Source: Strobilurus pachycystidiatus (taxonomy: Eukaryota > Basidiomycota > Agaricomycetes > Agaricales > Physalacriaceae). From it: a DNA stretch of 64,000 nt. Shown here in pieces: positions 46,063 to 59,108 of this stretch. Location of the stretch: the NCBI GenBank assembly GCA_019915135.1, contig JAHLMK010000005.1, positions 744,001 through 808,000 on the forward strand. Direction: 5' to 3'. Within the stretch, counting starts at the first letter, position 1; the number at the start of each line of letters is the position of its first letter. The notes under the pieces are model-generated. The model ran no database searches. It saw only the letters and a program-made list of their open reading frames with translations, and was not told the origin of the DNA. The translations under genes and the position numbers were made by a program.

Positions 46063-48054
46063 ATGGCCTCCTCTGTCTTTTACAGATGGAATTCGCGCAA
46101 GGATGAATCTCGAGTCACCTTCGACGGCACAGGCATCTCCGTGTTCGACCTCAAACGAGACATCATTCTGGCGAACAATATGAGCAAGGCCAACGACTTT
46201 GATCTCTATCTCTACGACAGCAATACAAAGCAAGGTGCGCGTTAATTTAGCTGTGCACTCGCCGGCCTCACAGGGACCGCAGAATTCAAGGACGACACCG
46301 AAATCATCCCTCGTTCGTCCTATGTCATCGTCAAGCGAATGCCCGCGGCACGGCCAGGCAAAGGAAAGGCCTCCATGTACACCGCTGGCGCAGCAAACAT
46401 CATTCCGACCTCTGAACCCGTCATGAAAGGCGGAATGACATGGCATCGCGGTGCCATGTCCAAGCGCTTCGACGGCAAGGACGAAGCTCCCGCGAAGCCT
46501 GTACGCGCCGCCCCCTCCCACCAGCCTTCATCTGCTGAGACATCCCTTAGGCTCCTCAACAGGAAATGGACCTCTCTGTCGGACCGAAAGACGACGACGA
46601 AGCGGCGGCTATGGCGGCCATGTTCCAAGCCCAAAGTGCAAACTGGGAGGAGACCCAAGAGAAAATGTCACAGTTCGTTGCGCCCCAAAGGGCTTCTCAT
46701 CTGTGTAGTAGCTCGATCTCTAATGAACATCTTCTCTGCTTTCCCTTGCTGTGCTTCTTAGTGCGACGCGTATTGCGTACAATACGCGAGGAAGCTTCAC
46801 TGCTCGCGGCGGCAAGCCTGCTGTTTCACATCAATCGTTCCAGACGCCCGACAGGGCTTTACCGCCTTCGTATGTGTGCTATCGTTGCGGACAGAAAGGC
46901 GAGTCTTTTCAGTCTGACTTGCTGAGCGGTCAATAACTTACTTTGGTAAAGGCCATTGGATCAAGGATTGCCCAACGAATAACGACCGTGAATATGACAA
47001 CAAGCCACGGATAAAACGGACGACTGGTATCCCTCGGAGCATGCTCAAGGCCGTGGAGAATCCCAATAGCACTGGCCAGATTGGTCCTGGTGTCATGGTC
47101 ACACCCGAAGGTGGTTATGTCGTGGCGCAACCAGATCTGTACGTTCTTGCGTTTCATCTTATTATATCTACTCACCTTCCTATACAGAGCGTCATGGAAG
47201 AAGCAGGTTTCCAAAGCCAAGGCTCTGACTACGGCTGATGTTCGCGACCGCGTGCCTTCAGACGCAACACTAGTTTGTCCCGTCGATAATAAACTCTTTC
47301 GTGATGCTGTCAAAACGCCATGTTGTGGGACGCTGTACTGTGAAGAGTGCATCCAGACTCATCTGTTGGAACGCGACTTCATATGTCCACATTGTAGCAA
47401 GAAGATCGCGTCACTGGATGGGCTCGAGGCGGACAAGGAGATGCGCACCAAAGTCCTCGACTATATCGACAAAGAGATCGAGAAGAGCAAAACGGAGGGA
47501 GGGGACGAAGAGATGGGTCTGATCCGCCCAACTCCGGACGGTCCCAGTGTGGTATGTCCATCGTCAGAATACCTATAAGCAGAATGCTCAGAACACCATA
47601 GGACGATGCTGTCTCCCTCGACCAAGACTTCTACTCCGACCAGCAGCCTGGCTCCGAGCTCGACATGCAGATGATGATCGTCAACAGCATCCCGCAGTTC
47701 CAAGCGCAGATCCAGCAGCTCTCCGTCATGCTGCAGAATCCCTCCCTCCCGCCACATGTGCGGCACCAGACGGAGATGCAGTACCAGGCGCTGCAGATGC
47801 AGCTCGAGCAGGCGCAGGCGATGTCCATCACGCTGGCGTCGTTCCAGCAGCAGATGCAGAACGCCAATGGAGCGGCGTATAGCAATTGGGGGAACGGGTA
47901 TATGCAGCAGCAGCAGCAGGTGGCGGGACAGGACTCTGCGTATCAGCGGCTGCCTGTCAATAATCGGAGGAGGGCGGTCAAGCGAGATAGACCTTCAGAC
48001 TTTCTGGAGGTTGGAGGGGAGAGTGATAGTAAGGTGGCGAGGTATTGGGAATAG
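46063..48054 (+). CDS. MPE1: mRNA 3'-end processing factor Mpe1 (RBBP6-like)
   Basis: Mpe1 is a subunit of the cleavage and polyadenylation factor. Domains in order: a DWNN ubiquitin-like domain at the N-terminus (SVFYRWNSRKDESRVTFDGTG, VFDLKRDIILANNM, YDSNTKQ then EFKDDTEIIPRSSYVIVKRMP); a CCHC zinc knuckle (YVCYRCGQKGHWIKDCPTNN, split by an intron); a conserved linker (KRTTGIPRSMLKAVE, MVTPEGGYVVAQPD); a RING/U-box (LVCPVDNKLFRDAVKTPCCG, YCEECIQTHLL, CPHCSKKI); and a Gln/Met-rich C-terminus with a short poly-Gln run encoded near 47905. The complete three-domain order is diagnostic. Several introns are spliced. Confidence 0.93.
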
Positions 48055-48396
48055 ATAAAATAATGAATACACATGCAGTTTCCCATTTTTTCAGTATTCT
48101 GCCTCAAACATGAGGGGCTCGGACTCGACTTGAATCCGATACTTTGCTCACACAATAGAAGCTTCCAGAGGCGATGATGTTCAGGCGTGCCGGCACTTCC
48201 TCGTTCTTATCTCGAGCAAGAAAGGATATTCTATGCGCCCGGGTGCTCTGGCCGGCAGGAAATCCGGTCGTTCGAAGGACGCGGTCATGATCTGAGTGAT
48301 AGACTTATAGTGTTAGTCAACCGCCATATTCATTGCGCATGCCAAAGGCGACCCATTACTTGTTCTTCATAGCATTGACATTGGTTCGTGTACCGT
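48055..48396. other. Intergenic between convergent genes
   Basis: 342 bp between the 3' ends of the Mpe1 and dehydrogenase genes. No ORF, RNA or repeat was recognised. Confidence 0.4.
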
Positions 48397-49239
48397 CTAC
48401 CATTGCGTTTCTCCATGATCAGTCATATGAATACCTGATATTCGGTGAACACAGTTCTCAAGTTCAAGACCACGAAGAGACTTACAAGTCTTGTCCTTAT
48501 CCTCCGGTCCCAGCAGGGCCCACGGAGCGATGACTTCAGCTCCCTGTCGCCACGTCTTACCCCCGGGGCGGTTTCCATTCAGGTTGGTGGTCACGAAACC
48601 TGGCGACACCGAGTTCACCTTCACTGAACCCTCCAATTCCTTGGCGAGCAACACGGTGTACGAGTTGGCCGCCGACTTGCTCGTGATATACGCGACCCAC
48701 TGGAGAACCTCCTTCCGTATCGCGGGATTCGTAATGATCTCCTTGGTGGGGATCGAAACATTGACGATGCACGCCTGGCCCTCGGGTGCGCGCTTGAGAA
48801 GGGGGACGAACGCCTGGGAGACGTTGACTAGGCCGTAGAGATTGATGTCCATGGCCTCTTTGACGTTATCAATGGGCTCTGTGAGGGCGCCGGTGCTGTT
48901 GTGCATGAGTCCTACACCAGCATTGTTGATTAGGGTGTCGAGATGGCCTTCGGCTTTCTCGACGACGGCCGCTGCAGCGGCAACGGATTCGGGAGATGTC
49001 GCGTCAAGTTGGACGTACTGCACCTCGAGGCCCTCAGCCTTGAGCTTTGCCTGGGCTTCGAGTCCTCGGGTAGGGTCACGCGCTGCGAGGTAAACGCGAT
49101 GCCCCTTCTCAGCGAGGATTTGAACGAGGCCGTACCCAATGCTTTGTTTCACCGTCAATGCCACCTCGGACGTAGAGATTCGTCGTGCTCACCCGGTATT
49201 GCTTCCAGTGACGAGGATGACACGTTTGTAGTCGGACAT
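48397..49239 (-). CDS. Short-chain dehydrogenase/reductase
   Basis: An NAD(P)-dependent classical SDR of about 260 residues. The start at 49239 gives MSDYKRVILVTGSNT. After a short intron it continues GIGYGLVQILAEKGHRVYLAARD, giving the complete TGxxxGIG dinucleotide-binding motif and an Arg (AARD) favouring NADP. LDTLINNAGVG supplies the NNAG motif. The Ser of the active site lies in IVNVSIP and the YxxxK pair in YITSKSAA. VNSVSPGFVTTNLN follows. A small last exon encodes IHMTDHGETQW. It resembles fungal carbonyl or aldehyde reductases of the CBR type; substrate unknown. Confidence 0.85.
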
Positions 49240-49619
49240 CTTGTTCGCATATCTGTGAGAACGCGCCATGCATTTATACCCAGCAATCAGTCAGCAGTCT
49301 GATATCTCATGAAGCTTAGAGTTAGCAATGCCGAGCATCAACGCAACCGGCTTAACATCATACAAGGCGATTAACCGAGATTGTATTGGAGCGTCCGGCG
49401 GTTCGTGCCAAGAATGACACCAGCAGGGAAAGTTGAGAATCTGCTTTGTTGTCCAACGTACACATCAATGACGACTGCGAGTAAGTAGTAAAGAGTAACA
49501 GTCGCTAGATGTACTCACTAGTTGTACTGCATTGTGTTTGTTGCATCATGATTGCTGGTCATACAGTGAACTGAATATTATGGATACACAAAAACGGAAA
49601 ACCTGTCGAAAGACATCTC
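49240..49619. other. Intergenic, nothing recognised
   Basis: 380 bp between the dehydrogenase start and the Cdc23 stop. It should contain the dehydrogenase promoter. No ORF is supported. Confidence 0.4.
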
Positions 49620-51271
49620 CTAAAAGCCTCTCCGTGTGACCTCATCCAAGAGCAGTCTGGCACGAAGGACTTCCTCGGGGGAGTTGGTACATTCAACCGC
49701 CTTCAAGAGATAGGTCTTTGCGCGATCTAGATGGTTGTACTCCCGCATGATCAAATCTGCCGCCTCAATAAGAGACTTGAGATGTGTTTCCGTCATCGCG
49801 TCCGGCTTCTGGTCTTTGCAAATCCCAATCACTTCCTCGTAGTTGTAGAGCGACCTGACCCCCATCTTCGCAAGCTTGTAATGAACCGTCGGCAGGCGGT
49901 GATGCTGAGACTTCTCTATCGACATCTGGTAGGCGTGGATGGCCTCCTCGCGGCGATTGAGTGCCTCATACGCGGTGCCCATGCCCTCCCAGATGGCGAT
50001 ATCATTCGGGCGGATGACCTGGCCGCGTCGGTAGTAGTACAGTGCATACGAGAACATGTTCAGCGTGCGGTAGCACTGGCCCAGACCGACCCACGCCCGG
50101 AAGTCTTTTCGCGTTATGCTGATGGTGCGGCGGAAGGCGTGGATGGCAGCATACCCGTTGGCCATGTCAATGTACGAATACCCAAGGAGAGTATAGGCGT
50201 ACGCGAAGTTGGGGTTGAGACGTGTCGCGCGGATGTAGTATTTGGCCGCTTTTTCGTGCTCGCCACGAAGGGAGTAGTTGTTGCCGATGAATAAACAAGC
50301 TTCTGGACTATGCTTGAAAGGCTTGTAAACGCTCGCATAGTGCGAAAGTTTGGCGAGGTCGCCAGTCATGAAGAGGATGGAGGAGAATATGTCGATAGAG
50401 TCTAGTCGGTGTGGATTCATGGCTACGACGGTCTCGAACGCCAATTGACCGTCGCGAAGATAGCCCAAGATATAGTAACTCCGTGCCTTCTGAGTGAGAA
50501 TCCAGGGATTGCTCTCGAAATCGAGGATCATAGCGTCGCACAGATGAGGCGCCGGCGCATATAAGTCGTTGAGAATCTTGATCTGAAAGAGCCAGACTAC
50601 CGGATGGCTCTGACTGAGTGGCATGGCTTTCGTAACAGCGGTGTAGTCGTTATAGTTATCAATGCAGTCACAGAGCAGACACCATCCGGACCAGTTCCAT
50701 GGCAGTTCCTTCAGGGAGTTGAGAACGATAGTGATGGATTCATCTCTGCGACCGAGTTTGTAAAGGAACAACGCCTCGAGGAACATGAGCCATGGGTCGT
50801 GCGTGCCAGCGACGAGCGCGTACAAATCGGCGATGCATTTGTTCGTCGGGAACGGAGGCTGCTGGCGCGTCCCGTCCATCGTGTGGAATTCCTGGATGGC
50901 GGCGCGCTCGCTGGCCAGGTATTGGCTGTAAACGCTGAGGAACCAGGCGCGCCCGCTCTTCGCTTCCCGCAGGAAATGCGCCGCCCGCTCGTACTCATGG
51001 GCATCCATCGATGCGCGCGCAGCAGAGATGGCATCGCCGTCGTCGTCGTGCTCGAGCTCTATCTTTGGGACCTTTCTCCGCCTACTTGGGGGTACTGAAA
51101 GAAGAAGCTCCCCGAGCCTGCCTGCCTGCTCGGTCAACGATTCATCCACGCGCGTTGTAGCACTCACCATGTGGCTGCAGATAGCAGTCGACGCGAATTC
51201 AACTCCTTCATTGTCCGCCGCATGTCGTACAAGTCTGGGGGCTCGGGTATTGGTTTGTCGAATACGCTCAT
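49620..51271 (-). CDS. CDC23: Anaphase-promoting complex subunit Apc8/Cdc23
   Basis: A TPR scaffold subunit of the APC/C ubiquitin ligase, which degrades securin and cyclins. I place the start at 51271, giving MSVFDKPIPEPPDLYDMRRT. Splicing a short intron at about 51130-51172 yields ELNSRRLLSAATWQAGRLGELLL, the family's N-terminal helix. The unspliced frame starting at 51287 reads a different, unlikely N-terminus. TPR repeats fill the rest: HSPEACLFIGNNYSLRGEHE, NPNFAYAYTLLGYSYIDM, DFRAWVGLGQCYRTLNMF, YALYYYRRGQVIRPND and WEGMGTAYEALNRREEA. Length is about 535 residues. It lies 131 bp downstream of TIM44 on the same strand. Confidence 0.92.
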
Positions 51272-51402
51272 TGTGGTAGCAAGACAAGGTGGTTAGTGAT
51301 CTCGTGATTCATCTATGATTGAAAGCCCCCTTCGTCGCGATCGAAGTTGTTAGCTAGGTGAAGAGTGTGTAATACTATTATATATATACGATAATTGTAC
51401 TT

Positions 51403-52818
51403 TTATAAATAAGCCCGTGCACTCCTTCTCATCATCTCGATGACCTTCCAGCCGCCGGTCAACTCGTTGTCCAGCTCACTCTCCACCCGCGTAACGGCGA
51501 TGGCATAGCTGCACTGCTCAACCTTGTCCTCTGCACCCACAACTATCTCCCTCGTTTTGACGTTCCTGAACAGCAGTATCTCCTGCGTGCTGAAGGAAAT
51601 CAGGAAGACAGGCAATTCGTTGTCCAGGATCTTGCCCGCGGACACATCGACCTGGCGAATATCCAGGACTTTGCTGTCGCTGACAAGGCCTTGGCGAAGG
51701 TATTGTTCCATCGTCGCCCACAGAACATTATAGGCCGCTTCGCCACACCATGCCTGTAGTGATTCTTGGTCGGCAGTGAGGAAGGCGTCAACAACTTCCG
51801 GAACGATGTACTCTCGGAGTTCTCGTTCGAAAGATTCGCGGTCAAATGTAGGATCCATCTCCTTCATGAGACGGCCGACGCGCGCTGTCTCGTTCTCGTC
51901 GAAGAAGGACGTGACCGAATCGGACACGGAGCGGATGGAGGCGACGACAGGGTTCTCCGACTCGTTCCATGACTGCTTCATTTCGCCCAGCTTACGCAGA
52001 ACGGGATTGGTCTCTTTGAGTGCATTCCACTTTTCTTGACGCGGCGAATCTTTGTGGAGTACAACAGCCTCTCCGGCGCTACGACACAATGAACAAAATG
52101 AAAGCATCAGGACACGGGGAACACTCACTCCGGGTTGGCCTCTGTCCGCTTCACGCCGATGCGAGCGCCTTTGCCCGCCTTGATGAGTCGGCGCTGCCGC
52201 CGTAGCCTGCGAGCCTCCTTCTCCTCAAAGCCAGCATGTTTCGCGCTGCCACTGTCGTCCAGAGCATCTATGAGCGAGTCGCTGAGCGCCTTGTAGGCGG
52301 CGGTCTTCCGTATTGGCTCAGTGGTCTTGTCGATAGTCGAGGACACCGCTGACGTTGCACGCGATATGGCACGAATAATTTCGCTCTCCTCCATGCTTTT
52401 GAGCGCCTCCCCGACAGCATCTCCAACTTTGACGCCAGTCTTGCGCAACTCCTCCGCCGCGGCTCTGAGACGCGGGTTCTCTTTTATGCTGGAAGTCAAC
52501 TGTTGTAGAATAACATATTGAGTCGTGAGCCAGTTGACAGGCAAGTCAGTTGCTCACCCTCGCCCGTTCATATGCTGCCTTTGCTTTCTTCATAGCCTCC
52601 GAGTCCTGGAACTTGTCGACGTCTCCCTGGAGCTGCTTGACGTTATCCTGCAGTTCCCGGTTCTTCCGTAGCTCGTCTTTCAGGACGTCGACAAATGTCT
52701 GGAACGGTGATTTGCCAGGCTCATTGAGGCGCTGCGCAGAGGCGTGGAAGTAGCGCGGTGGAGGGCGCGCATGTAAGCATTGACGGCGCACAACACTTTG
52801 AAGCTGTCGCGGCAGCAT
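51403..52818 (-). CDS. TIM44: Mitochondrial import motor subunit Tim44
   Basis: Tim44 anchors mtHsp70 to the TIM23 channel on the matrix side. The start gives MLPRQLQSVVRRQCLHARPP, an Arg-rich, acid-free N-terminus consistent with a cleavable matrix presequence. A long charged coiled coil follows (DVLKDELRKNRELQDNVKQL, TSSIKENPRLRAAAEELRKT), then KLGEMKQSWNESENPVVASI and the C-terminal Tim44 domain: RLMKEMDPTFDRESFERELREYI, VVDAFLTADQESLQAWCGEAA, PVFLISFSTQEILLFRN and TGGWKVIEMMRRSARAYL. Two introns. It is complete and divergent from the DUF1295 gene. Confidence 0.93.
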
Positions 52819-53331
52819 GATGAGGGGAAAAATTCAAGTTCGGCAGGCGCGCCTTCCGGAGAACGGTACCGGACCGGTGATCCGAGTAAGCACAGGGTAG
52901 GCCAGGAAGCCTTTCGCTCCTTTCTTGTCTGTCTTTCTATGAAGTCGTCAAATGTACCCATGCAACATGGCAGCTCTCAGTAAGGCATTGAAACAAGAAA
53001 TAATCACAAAAATTTCCCCACGCACGAAGACTTCCACAAAGCCCGCCAAATCCTTCCCAACAGGGAGTGATCCCGATCGGCGCGCGCCTTGTTCCCGACA
53101 CTTTCCCGACTCTGACGCATAGCGCGCAATCTGCTTCCACTTGCTGTTCAATTCAGTAAGCCAAGTCATTCTTGCTTTCCTCTCTCTTTCTCCCGTTCTT
53201 CTCTCGTGTAACTTGATTTGAATGGATTGCATCACTGACCCGATTCCGATGCCGCGATGCGTTGCCTTCATCGAAGTCGCAATCACCAACGATGCCAACG
53301 CACTGTTCTTGCCTTTCAACCACCATCACAC
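52819..53331. other. Divergent promoter region
   Basis: 513 bp between the TIM44 start and the DUF1295 gene start. No coding sequence was recognised. It presumably carries both promoters and contains a pyrimidine-rich stretch near 53165-53200, as is common at fungal transcription starts. Confidence 0.4.
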
Positions 53332-54862
53332 ATGGCCCCTGCACATGTTCTCGACCAGTACTATCTCGCTATAACTGTCCTTGTCACCATAGGCTACCAA
53401 CTGTCTGGTTTTGCCATTGCTTGGACATTTCAGTTTGACAAGATCACCGACTTTACTGGTGGTGTGTCCATTGAACCCTATATGATTGTTTTTTTTTGCG
53501 GCTAATATACAGTCAAGGCTCGAATTTCTTCATCCTCGGTGAGAGACGCGCGTCTCGGCAATCTACCTTACATGTCTTACGCGCTGCCAGCTCTCTTGAC
53601 TCTTCTACTGGGAAATGAACACCATGCCAGAAACATCGTTGTTTCTGTCTTTGTGATGCTGTGGGCTACTCGTATTGCATGTATGCTCTCTTTCTCACTC
53701 AGATCTGTGCGGCTTCTTCAAGTTAACAATGTTCAGCGTTCCTTCTCTATCGCGTCATTAAAACCGGAAGTGATACTCGCTTTGACGATATCAGGGCACA
53801 CTTCTTCAAGTTCATGGGTGCGTTTCGCGCCTCTTCACACTCGTTGTATGCTGACATATCTTCTCAGGTTTCTGGATTGGTTAGTTTATTTCATCAGCCA
53901 TTGAGGACTCGTTGACCCGAGGATCCCGACTCTTCAGGCCAAATTGTCTGGGTGAGTTCATTGCACCCTTGCCTAACCTCCGATACCTAATGCTTTGTCT
54001 ACAGGTTTGGACGGTCTCATTACCTGTGACTATCTTGAATTCGCCAGCCGTATCCGACACAAGCTCTCGGGGATCCAACCCTGCTTTCGGTACTGGTCGC
54101 GATATAGGCGGCATCATTCTGTGGTCCATTGGATTCGTTGTCGAAACAGTTGCTGATATACAAAAGGTCCTTCCCGATCCAAGCTATCCTAACATCGGTG
54201 TTGAATCGACTTTCAGTTCCGCTTCAAACAGAACAAGAATTCTCCGAAAGACAAGCCCATGACAGTCAGTACAGTCTCCAGATCTTCTACAATTTGGCTC
54301 AATTTCCTCCAGACGGGCTTGTGGAGATGGTCCCGCCACCCCCCATACTTTGGCGAGTGAGTCCATATCGTCATTACACCTCTACAGATTGATGTTGATA
54401 CACGACAGAATGCTTTGCTGGTGGGGTGTGTTTATGATCTCTTTGTCACCTGCTACGAATGGACACCTAAGCTCATCTGCCCATGCCGCTTTGTATGGCT
54501 CTATCGTCTCCCCCATATTCACTGTTCTGTAAGTCTACCCACCATTGACCTCCAGCTTCGTCTGACCGCAACTCTCTAGTCTCCTGATGTTCGCATCCGG
54601 TGTACCGACGGCTGAGAAACCCCAGGCCGAACGTTATTACCTGAAGACACATGGACCGGATGCTCAAAGTCCTCAAGCATGGAACAACTACAAGACTTAC
54701 AGGAATAGGACGTCGATTTTGATTCCCTTACCCCCTGCTCTGTACTCCAGGCTTCCGAAGATGCTGAAACAGACGATCTTGTTGGATTTACCTCTATATC
54801 AGTTCGATGAAGGAAAGGATGGCGCGGAGGTGTTGAGGAAGGCTGAGGCGCGAGCTGCCTAA
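53332..54862 (+). CDS. DUF1295 / steroid 5-alpha-reductase-like membrane protein
   Basis: A multi-pass membrane protein of the DUF1295 family, related to NADPH-dependent steroid 5-alpha reductases and isoprenylcysteine methyltransferase-type enzymes. The start gives MAPAHVLDQYYLAITVLVTI. Hydrophobic helices include VLVTIGYQLSGFAIAWTF, NIVVSVFVMLWATRIA and DIGGIILWSIGFVVETVADI. The C-terminal catalytic-like block reads [20 protein letters not shown], the family's cofactor-binding W.xxSRHPxYxGE signature. The protein ends KAEARAA. Several short introns are spliced. The specific substrate is unknown. Fungal homologues are commonly annotated only as DUF1295. Confidence 0.83.
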
Positions 54863-55042
54863 CTAGATATGTGTTTGCATTGGACTGTGTTGTCCAAATT
54901 GTATCTGTACCTTGAACCTCGCTTATGACATTGTCCTAATTGTACTGCTTTTCCTTCTACCTTCACATCCACACCTATCCACACTGTCGATGGAGAAGTA
55001 CTGATGTCACACCCGTGACCGCTCCCCTCTAATTCGACATTC

Positions 55043-58000
55043 ATGTCGACGCCCAAGGACAAGTACTATTGGACGCAGCTTCGCGCGGCGCTCACGGCTG
55101 GCCAGTGGTCGTCGGGTTACCCATGCACAGCACCCAACGGATCTCGTCTGCCGTGGTCAGAACTATTCCGCAAGTTCAAGAAGCACTGTCATGGATTCGC
55201 AGACGTTAGCGAGGTCGCCGAGCAGACGTACGCGCTGGCTTTGGTGCTCGAGGAAGGTGATGAAGGCGAGGGGAAGGAAGGGCACATGCTGGATTTGGGA
55301 GATGAGTGTGTTCTGAAACCGGAGAGACACGCGGAGGCGCAGACGGGGTACGATGTGCTCAAAAAGCTCGAGGGCGGCCGCGACAACTTTGACGTGCGTG
55401 CCCACCCATATTCGCCTGTTGGTTTTCTTGATGCCTAGGCTAGACGCTTAATTTTGCACTGGCGTACTATGCGTATGCGTTAGGCAGTCCCGACGAGTGT
55501 CTCGCGCACCTCGCCAAGGTTCCCGACGTCGTGCATATCCAAAACCACATCCTGCTCCCGGAGACACTCCGCGCCTCGGCTACGACTGTTGGCGCGTCTT
55601 CCACCCTCTCCACGATCTCCGCAGCGACGTCGGTCGGCGTCCCGAGCGCGATCGCATTTGCCGACGCTGCACTGTCCCCGGAAATCAGAGATGGTCGCGC
55701 CTGGGCCCTCACAGAAACGTTCCGCAGTCTGTGTCTACAAGGGATGTCCCTCGAGAAACTCTCCTCCTCAGATCCCAGGCGCGCCGCTAAGTCGTACTCG
55801 GCCGCGATCCCTTTGCTCTCCATTGTCGAGTCCGATTTCACGACCACTACAACTACCCATACCACACCCTCGGGACGCTTGGACTTTTCGGCCTTCACAA
55901 GATGCAGAGAGATGTGGCGCTGGGTCGAGCGTCTCATATGGCGCGCCGTATTGCTCTCTGCGCGGACAGCAAACGCTCTCGACGGCGAATCATCTCTCTG
56001 GACTTGGTTTGGCCATTATTCGGCCTGCAGCGCCTTTTGGCCCAGCAACTTTCGAACGGGGCACCGATCTGCGGTTTCTGTGCTGTATCTGAGGGCATTG
56101 ATTGTACGACATGGGCCTTCCGCTGTACATGCACGGAGACCTCTACATGTTATCAGCAAACCTCCAGTCTGGCTGGCTGTAGCAAGAGGCGTCGTGCAAG
56201 AGTATCGCGCGATACTAAGCGTGAGCACCACCTTTCCTAAAGCCGGTGAGCGAAACACGAAGGTGGAGGAGTTTGCGGACCTTTGCGTGGGCATATGGGA
56301 GGCTAGTGGCGCGGTGGGTGAATATGCAGGATGGGTTTTGGACGTGAGTAATCTTCTCTCGAATTGGTGGACATTGTCGACCATCTGGTCACTAGGTTCT
56401 CTGGTGGGCAACGCGCATGACATTCAACTCCCACAAAATCCTATGCCACATGACGAAGCTTCTATACGTCTCTGGTGATATCAACCTCGCCAAACGGACC
56501 TTCAAGTTATACATACAAGTTGTCAGCAAGGCGTACAAAGTTAACGCAGATGCTGACACTGATCAACATTGGGTTGAGACGCTCGTATATGGCATTCGTA
56601 TGCTTTGTCGGCACGCGTCTTCTTTGCCTGGCCTTGATGGGATGGAGGAAGTCAAGGAGGCAGAGGCACTCGTGGAGAGAGCCTACCAGAGACTGGACAG
56701 GGAGGATAAAAAGTTACTGGCAAGTGTGGAACTGGCAGAGGGAATATGCCAGAGCGTGTTGGCCTTGAAACGTAGGAAAAATGACTGTCATTCTTTCTTC
56801 TATTCGCTGAATCTTTATTAGAACAAGACCCGCACACCCGTGGTCCGCGTCTGGCCCAAGCGCATACCCTCATCCAACGTTCATGCTCAACCTATTCCAC
56901 CCCATCCGCTTCCTATCATCTCGCGCTATCATACGCGCGTTTAGGGAATCAGCAAGACATGCAGAGCGCCCTGGAAAGTGCGGCACGTGCAGTTGAAGGA
57001 GATCCTGAGGATTCACGATACTGGCACCTCCTTGCGCTGTTGAGTGCCGCGCGGGAGGAGTGGGAAGCGGCCACCGTGGCGGTGGATACTGGCGTCGGCT
57101 TGTGGGAGGCGGAAGCGGCCGACATTGGTGGGTTACCTGATGCTGAAGAGACCCACCTCGATGTGCCGGCACAAGGACACAAGCAGATCGATGGCCTGCC
57201 CATACAACCCGAAGCCTCTTCGTCTTCGGACGAAGCTTCGCTCATATTCTTATTGAGTAAAGATGAAGAGCACATCCCATCAGCGGAAGGGCTCCTGCGG
57301 CCTGCTCAGGAGCAACCATTGCCTTCCCAGTCACAGCGTTTCGAAGATGCGCTACAGCTGAGGATGACGCAAGTCGCTCTTGCCGAAGTGGTTGAGGGCT
57401 CAGAGGGAGCGGCCGAGAGATTGGTGGAGGTCTTCGGGTGGATTGCGGATAGAAGGGGGTCAAGTAGCGAGACGCGAACTGGTATTGTTCTCTCTTTCTT
57501 CATCCATCTCTGTCGTTGACGATGTTCCAGCCCGCAGTTCTTTGGATAGTGGCCGGGCGCCGACGATGAATCTCAAGTCACCGTCTGAACTAGTACTTCC
57601 CCCATCTATTCCTGAGGCTCCCGAGGAGTTCGATGAGAAGAACTCATCACGGAAGGATTCAGCTGAGCGTCTCAACGTCCCTCCAATCACTATATCTCCT
57701 GCGACACCTGATGAGTCGCACCCTGCCGTCACAATACAGGTAAGTAGGGATAGTAAGGACAAGGAACGGGACAGTAAGGATAGGGAGAGAGAGCACGACT
57801 CAACGTCGAAGAAGGTGCAGCAGATGCTCAAGAGTCAGGTGCATAAGAGTGGTGCCCGCATTAGCACGATATCAAAGAAAATAGGAAACGGCGTCGTGAG
57901 GAATGGGAGCCTGAAGAGATCAAACAGCACCCCCGGTACGCCTCTTCATTGTAATTCGCCGATCAGAGTCTGATTATCTGCAAGATTTCCATGCAGTGTT

Positions 58001-58643
58001 CAGAAACACGTCGTACCAAGCGTCGTCTATTCATTCGAGGCGGAGATTGGGATCCTCACTCGTCAAGCCCGCTGACTCTATCCAAAGCGAGTCGCCACCC
58101 CCACCACCGAGTGCGATGTTGCCGCCGCAAACTCGATCAAATCATAGGAAGGCTCGGGAAACAAAATTGCTCAGTGACGTTTGGCTCATGTCAGCGGCAA
58201 CCTTCCGTCGCCTCGGAAAGATCGAGCAGGCTAAAGGCGCTATCCAGGAGGCGGAGGTTCGCGACGAGGGCAATCCTGCTGTGTGGGTTCAGCTTGGGTT
58301 ATATCACGTCGCGTTGGGACACCACCAGGAAGCGCTCGACGCGTTCCAGAAAGCGTTGTTCATCGATCCTGATAACGTAGCAGCGGCGGTGCATCTTTGT
58401 CGGTTGTATCTGGAGCCGGAGTTTTCGACTCCCTCGGATTGCGTAGACCTAGCTGCGGGGATGTTAGGCCACTTGACCAGGGGTGCGGGATGGGACGTAC
58501 CGGAGGCGTGGTATTATTTGGCAAAGGCGTACGGGCTGCAAGGGCGGCATGTACAAGAGAGGGAATGCTTGAGTCTGGCATTGTCTCTCTCGGAAAGTCG
58601 AGGCGTGAGAGAGATCAGTGCAGCATTGGGCTGGTGTCTATGA
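55043..58643 (+). CDS. YPP1: TPR protein Ypp1/TTC7-like
   Basis: Ypp1/TTC7 scaffolds the phosphatidylinositol 4-kinase Stt4 at the plasma membrane. The start gives MSTPKDKYYWTQLRAALTAG; N-terminal helices follow (SELFRKFKKHCHGFADVSEV). Segments with TPR character include YYAYALGSPDECLAHL, LSPEIRDGRAWALTETFRSL, YVSGDINLAKRTFKLYIQVV, SYHLALSYARLGNQQDM, DSRYWHLLALLSAAREEWEA and VWVQLGLYHVALGHHQEALDAFQKAL. The end has VPEAWYYLAKAYGLQGRHVQER, matching the C-terminal TPR of Ypp1. A long disordered Ser/Asp-rich insert (about 57540-58130) precedes the last repeats. About a thousand residues long, with at least six introns. The family call rests on architecture and the C-terminal block. Confidence 0.75.
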
Positions 58644-59108
58644 CTCATACACTGATACAGGCACTCTGAGTCGTGTATACAGTTATACTTGGATGATTGC
58701 AGATGTTGGATTGGTACAAATCTATTAATAGTATTCGCTTCACGATTGTGGCGCACATGGCCCGTGGTAAGTTATGTTGAAATCATGCGCTCCTGTTCTG
58801 TAGGTATTCCTCAAAGCGCGGTCCTCATTACTCAGGCCAGTTTCTCCAATCCTTGTGCCATTGAAGTCAGTCTTTCTCTACTCACGACGTCCGTGCGGCG
58901 CGGTCAGCCGCATGGTGCAACAGTGCAACTGGCGATAACCCTGCATGATGGCGTCAATAGCCGACGGCGCATCTCTTCATCTATTTGCCTGAGGCAGGCC
59001 TAAGTCCTTGCTTGACCAATGTCCAATGACCCGTACGTGAATCGGCCGTATAAATGTAAACGTTTCGCCTTTTAGCGGGGTTGCCGTCCTTCACTTGCTT
59101 CCCTCACG
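58644..59108. other. Intergenic, nothing recognised
   Basis: 465 bp upstream of the MFS gene. No conserved ORF. It should contain the transporter's promoter. Confidence 0.4.

Noticed and set aside
51272..51287. Upstream start for Cdc23 giving MSCYHNERIRQ
   Set aside because: The alternative frame from ATG at 51271 with a short intron restores the family's N-terminal helix (ELNSRRLLSAATWQAGRL); the upstream frame does not.
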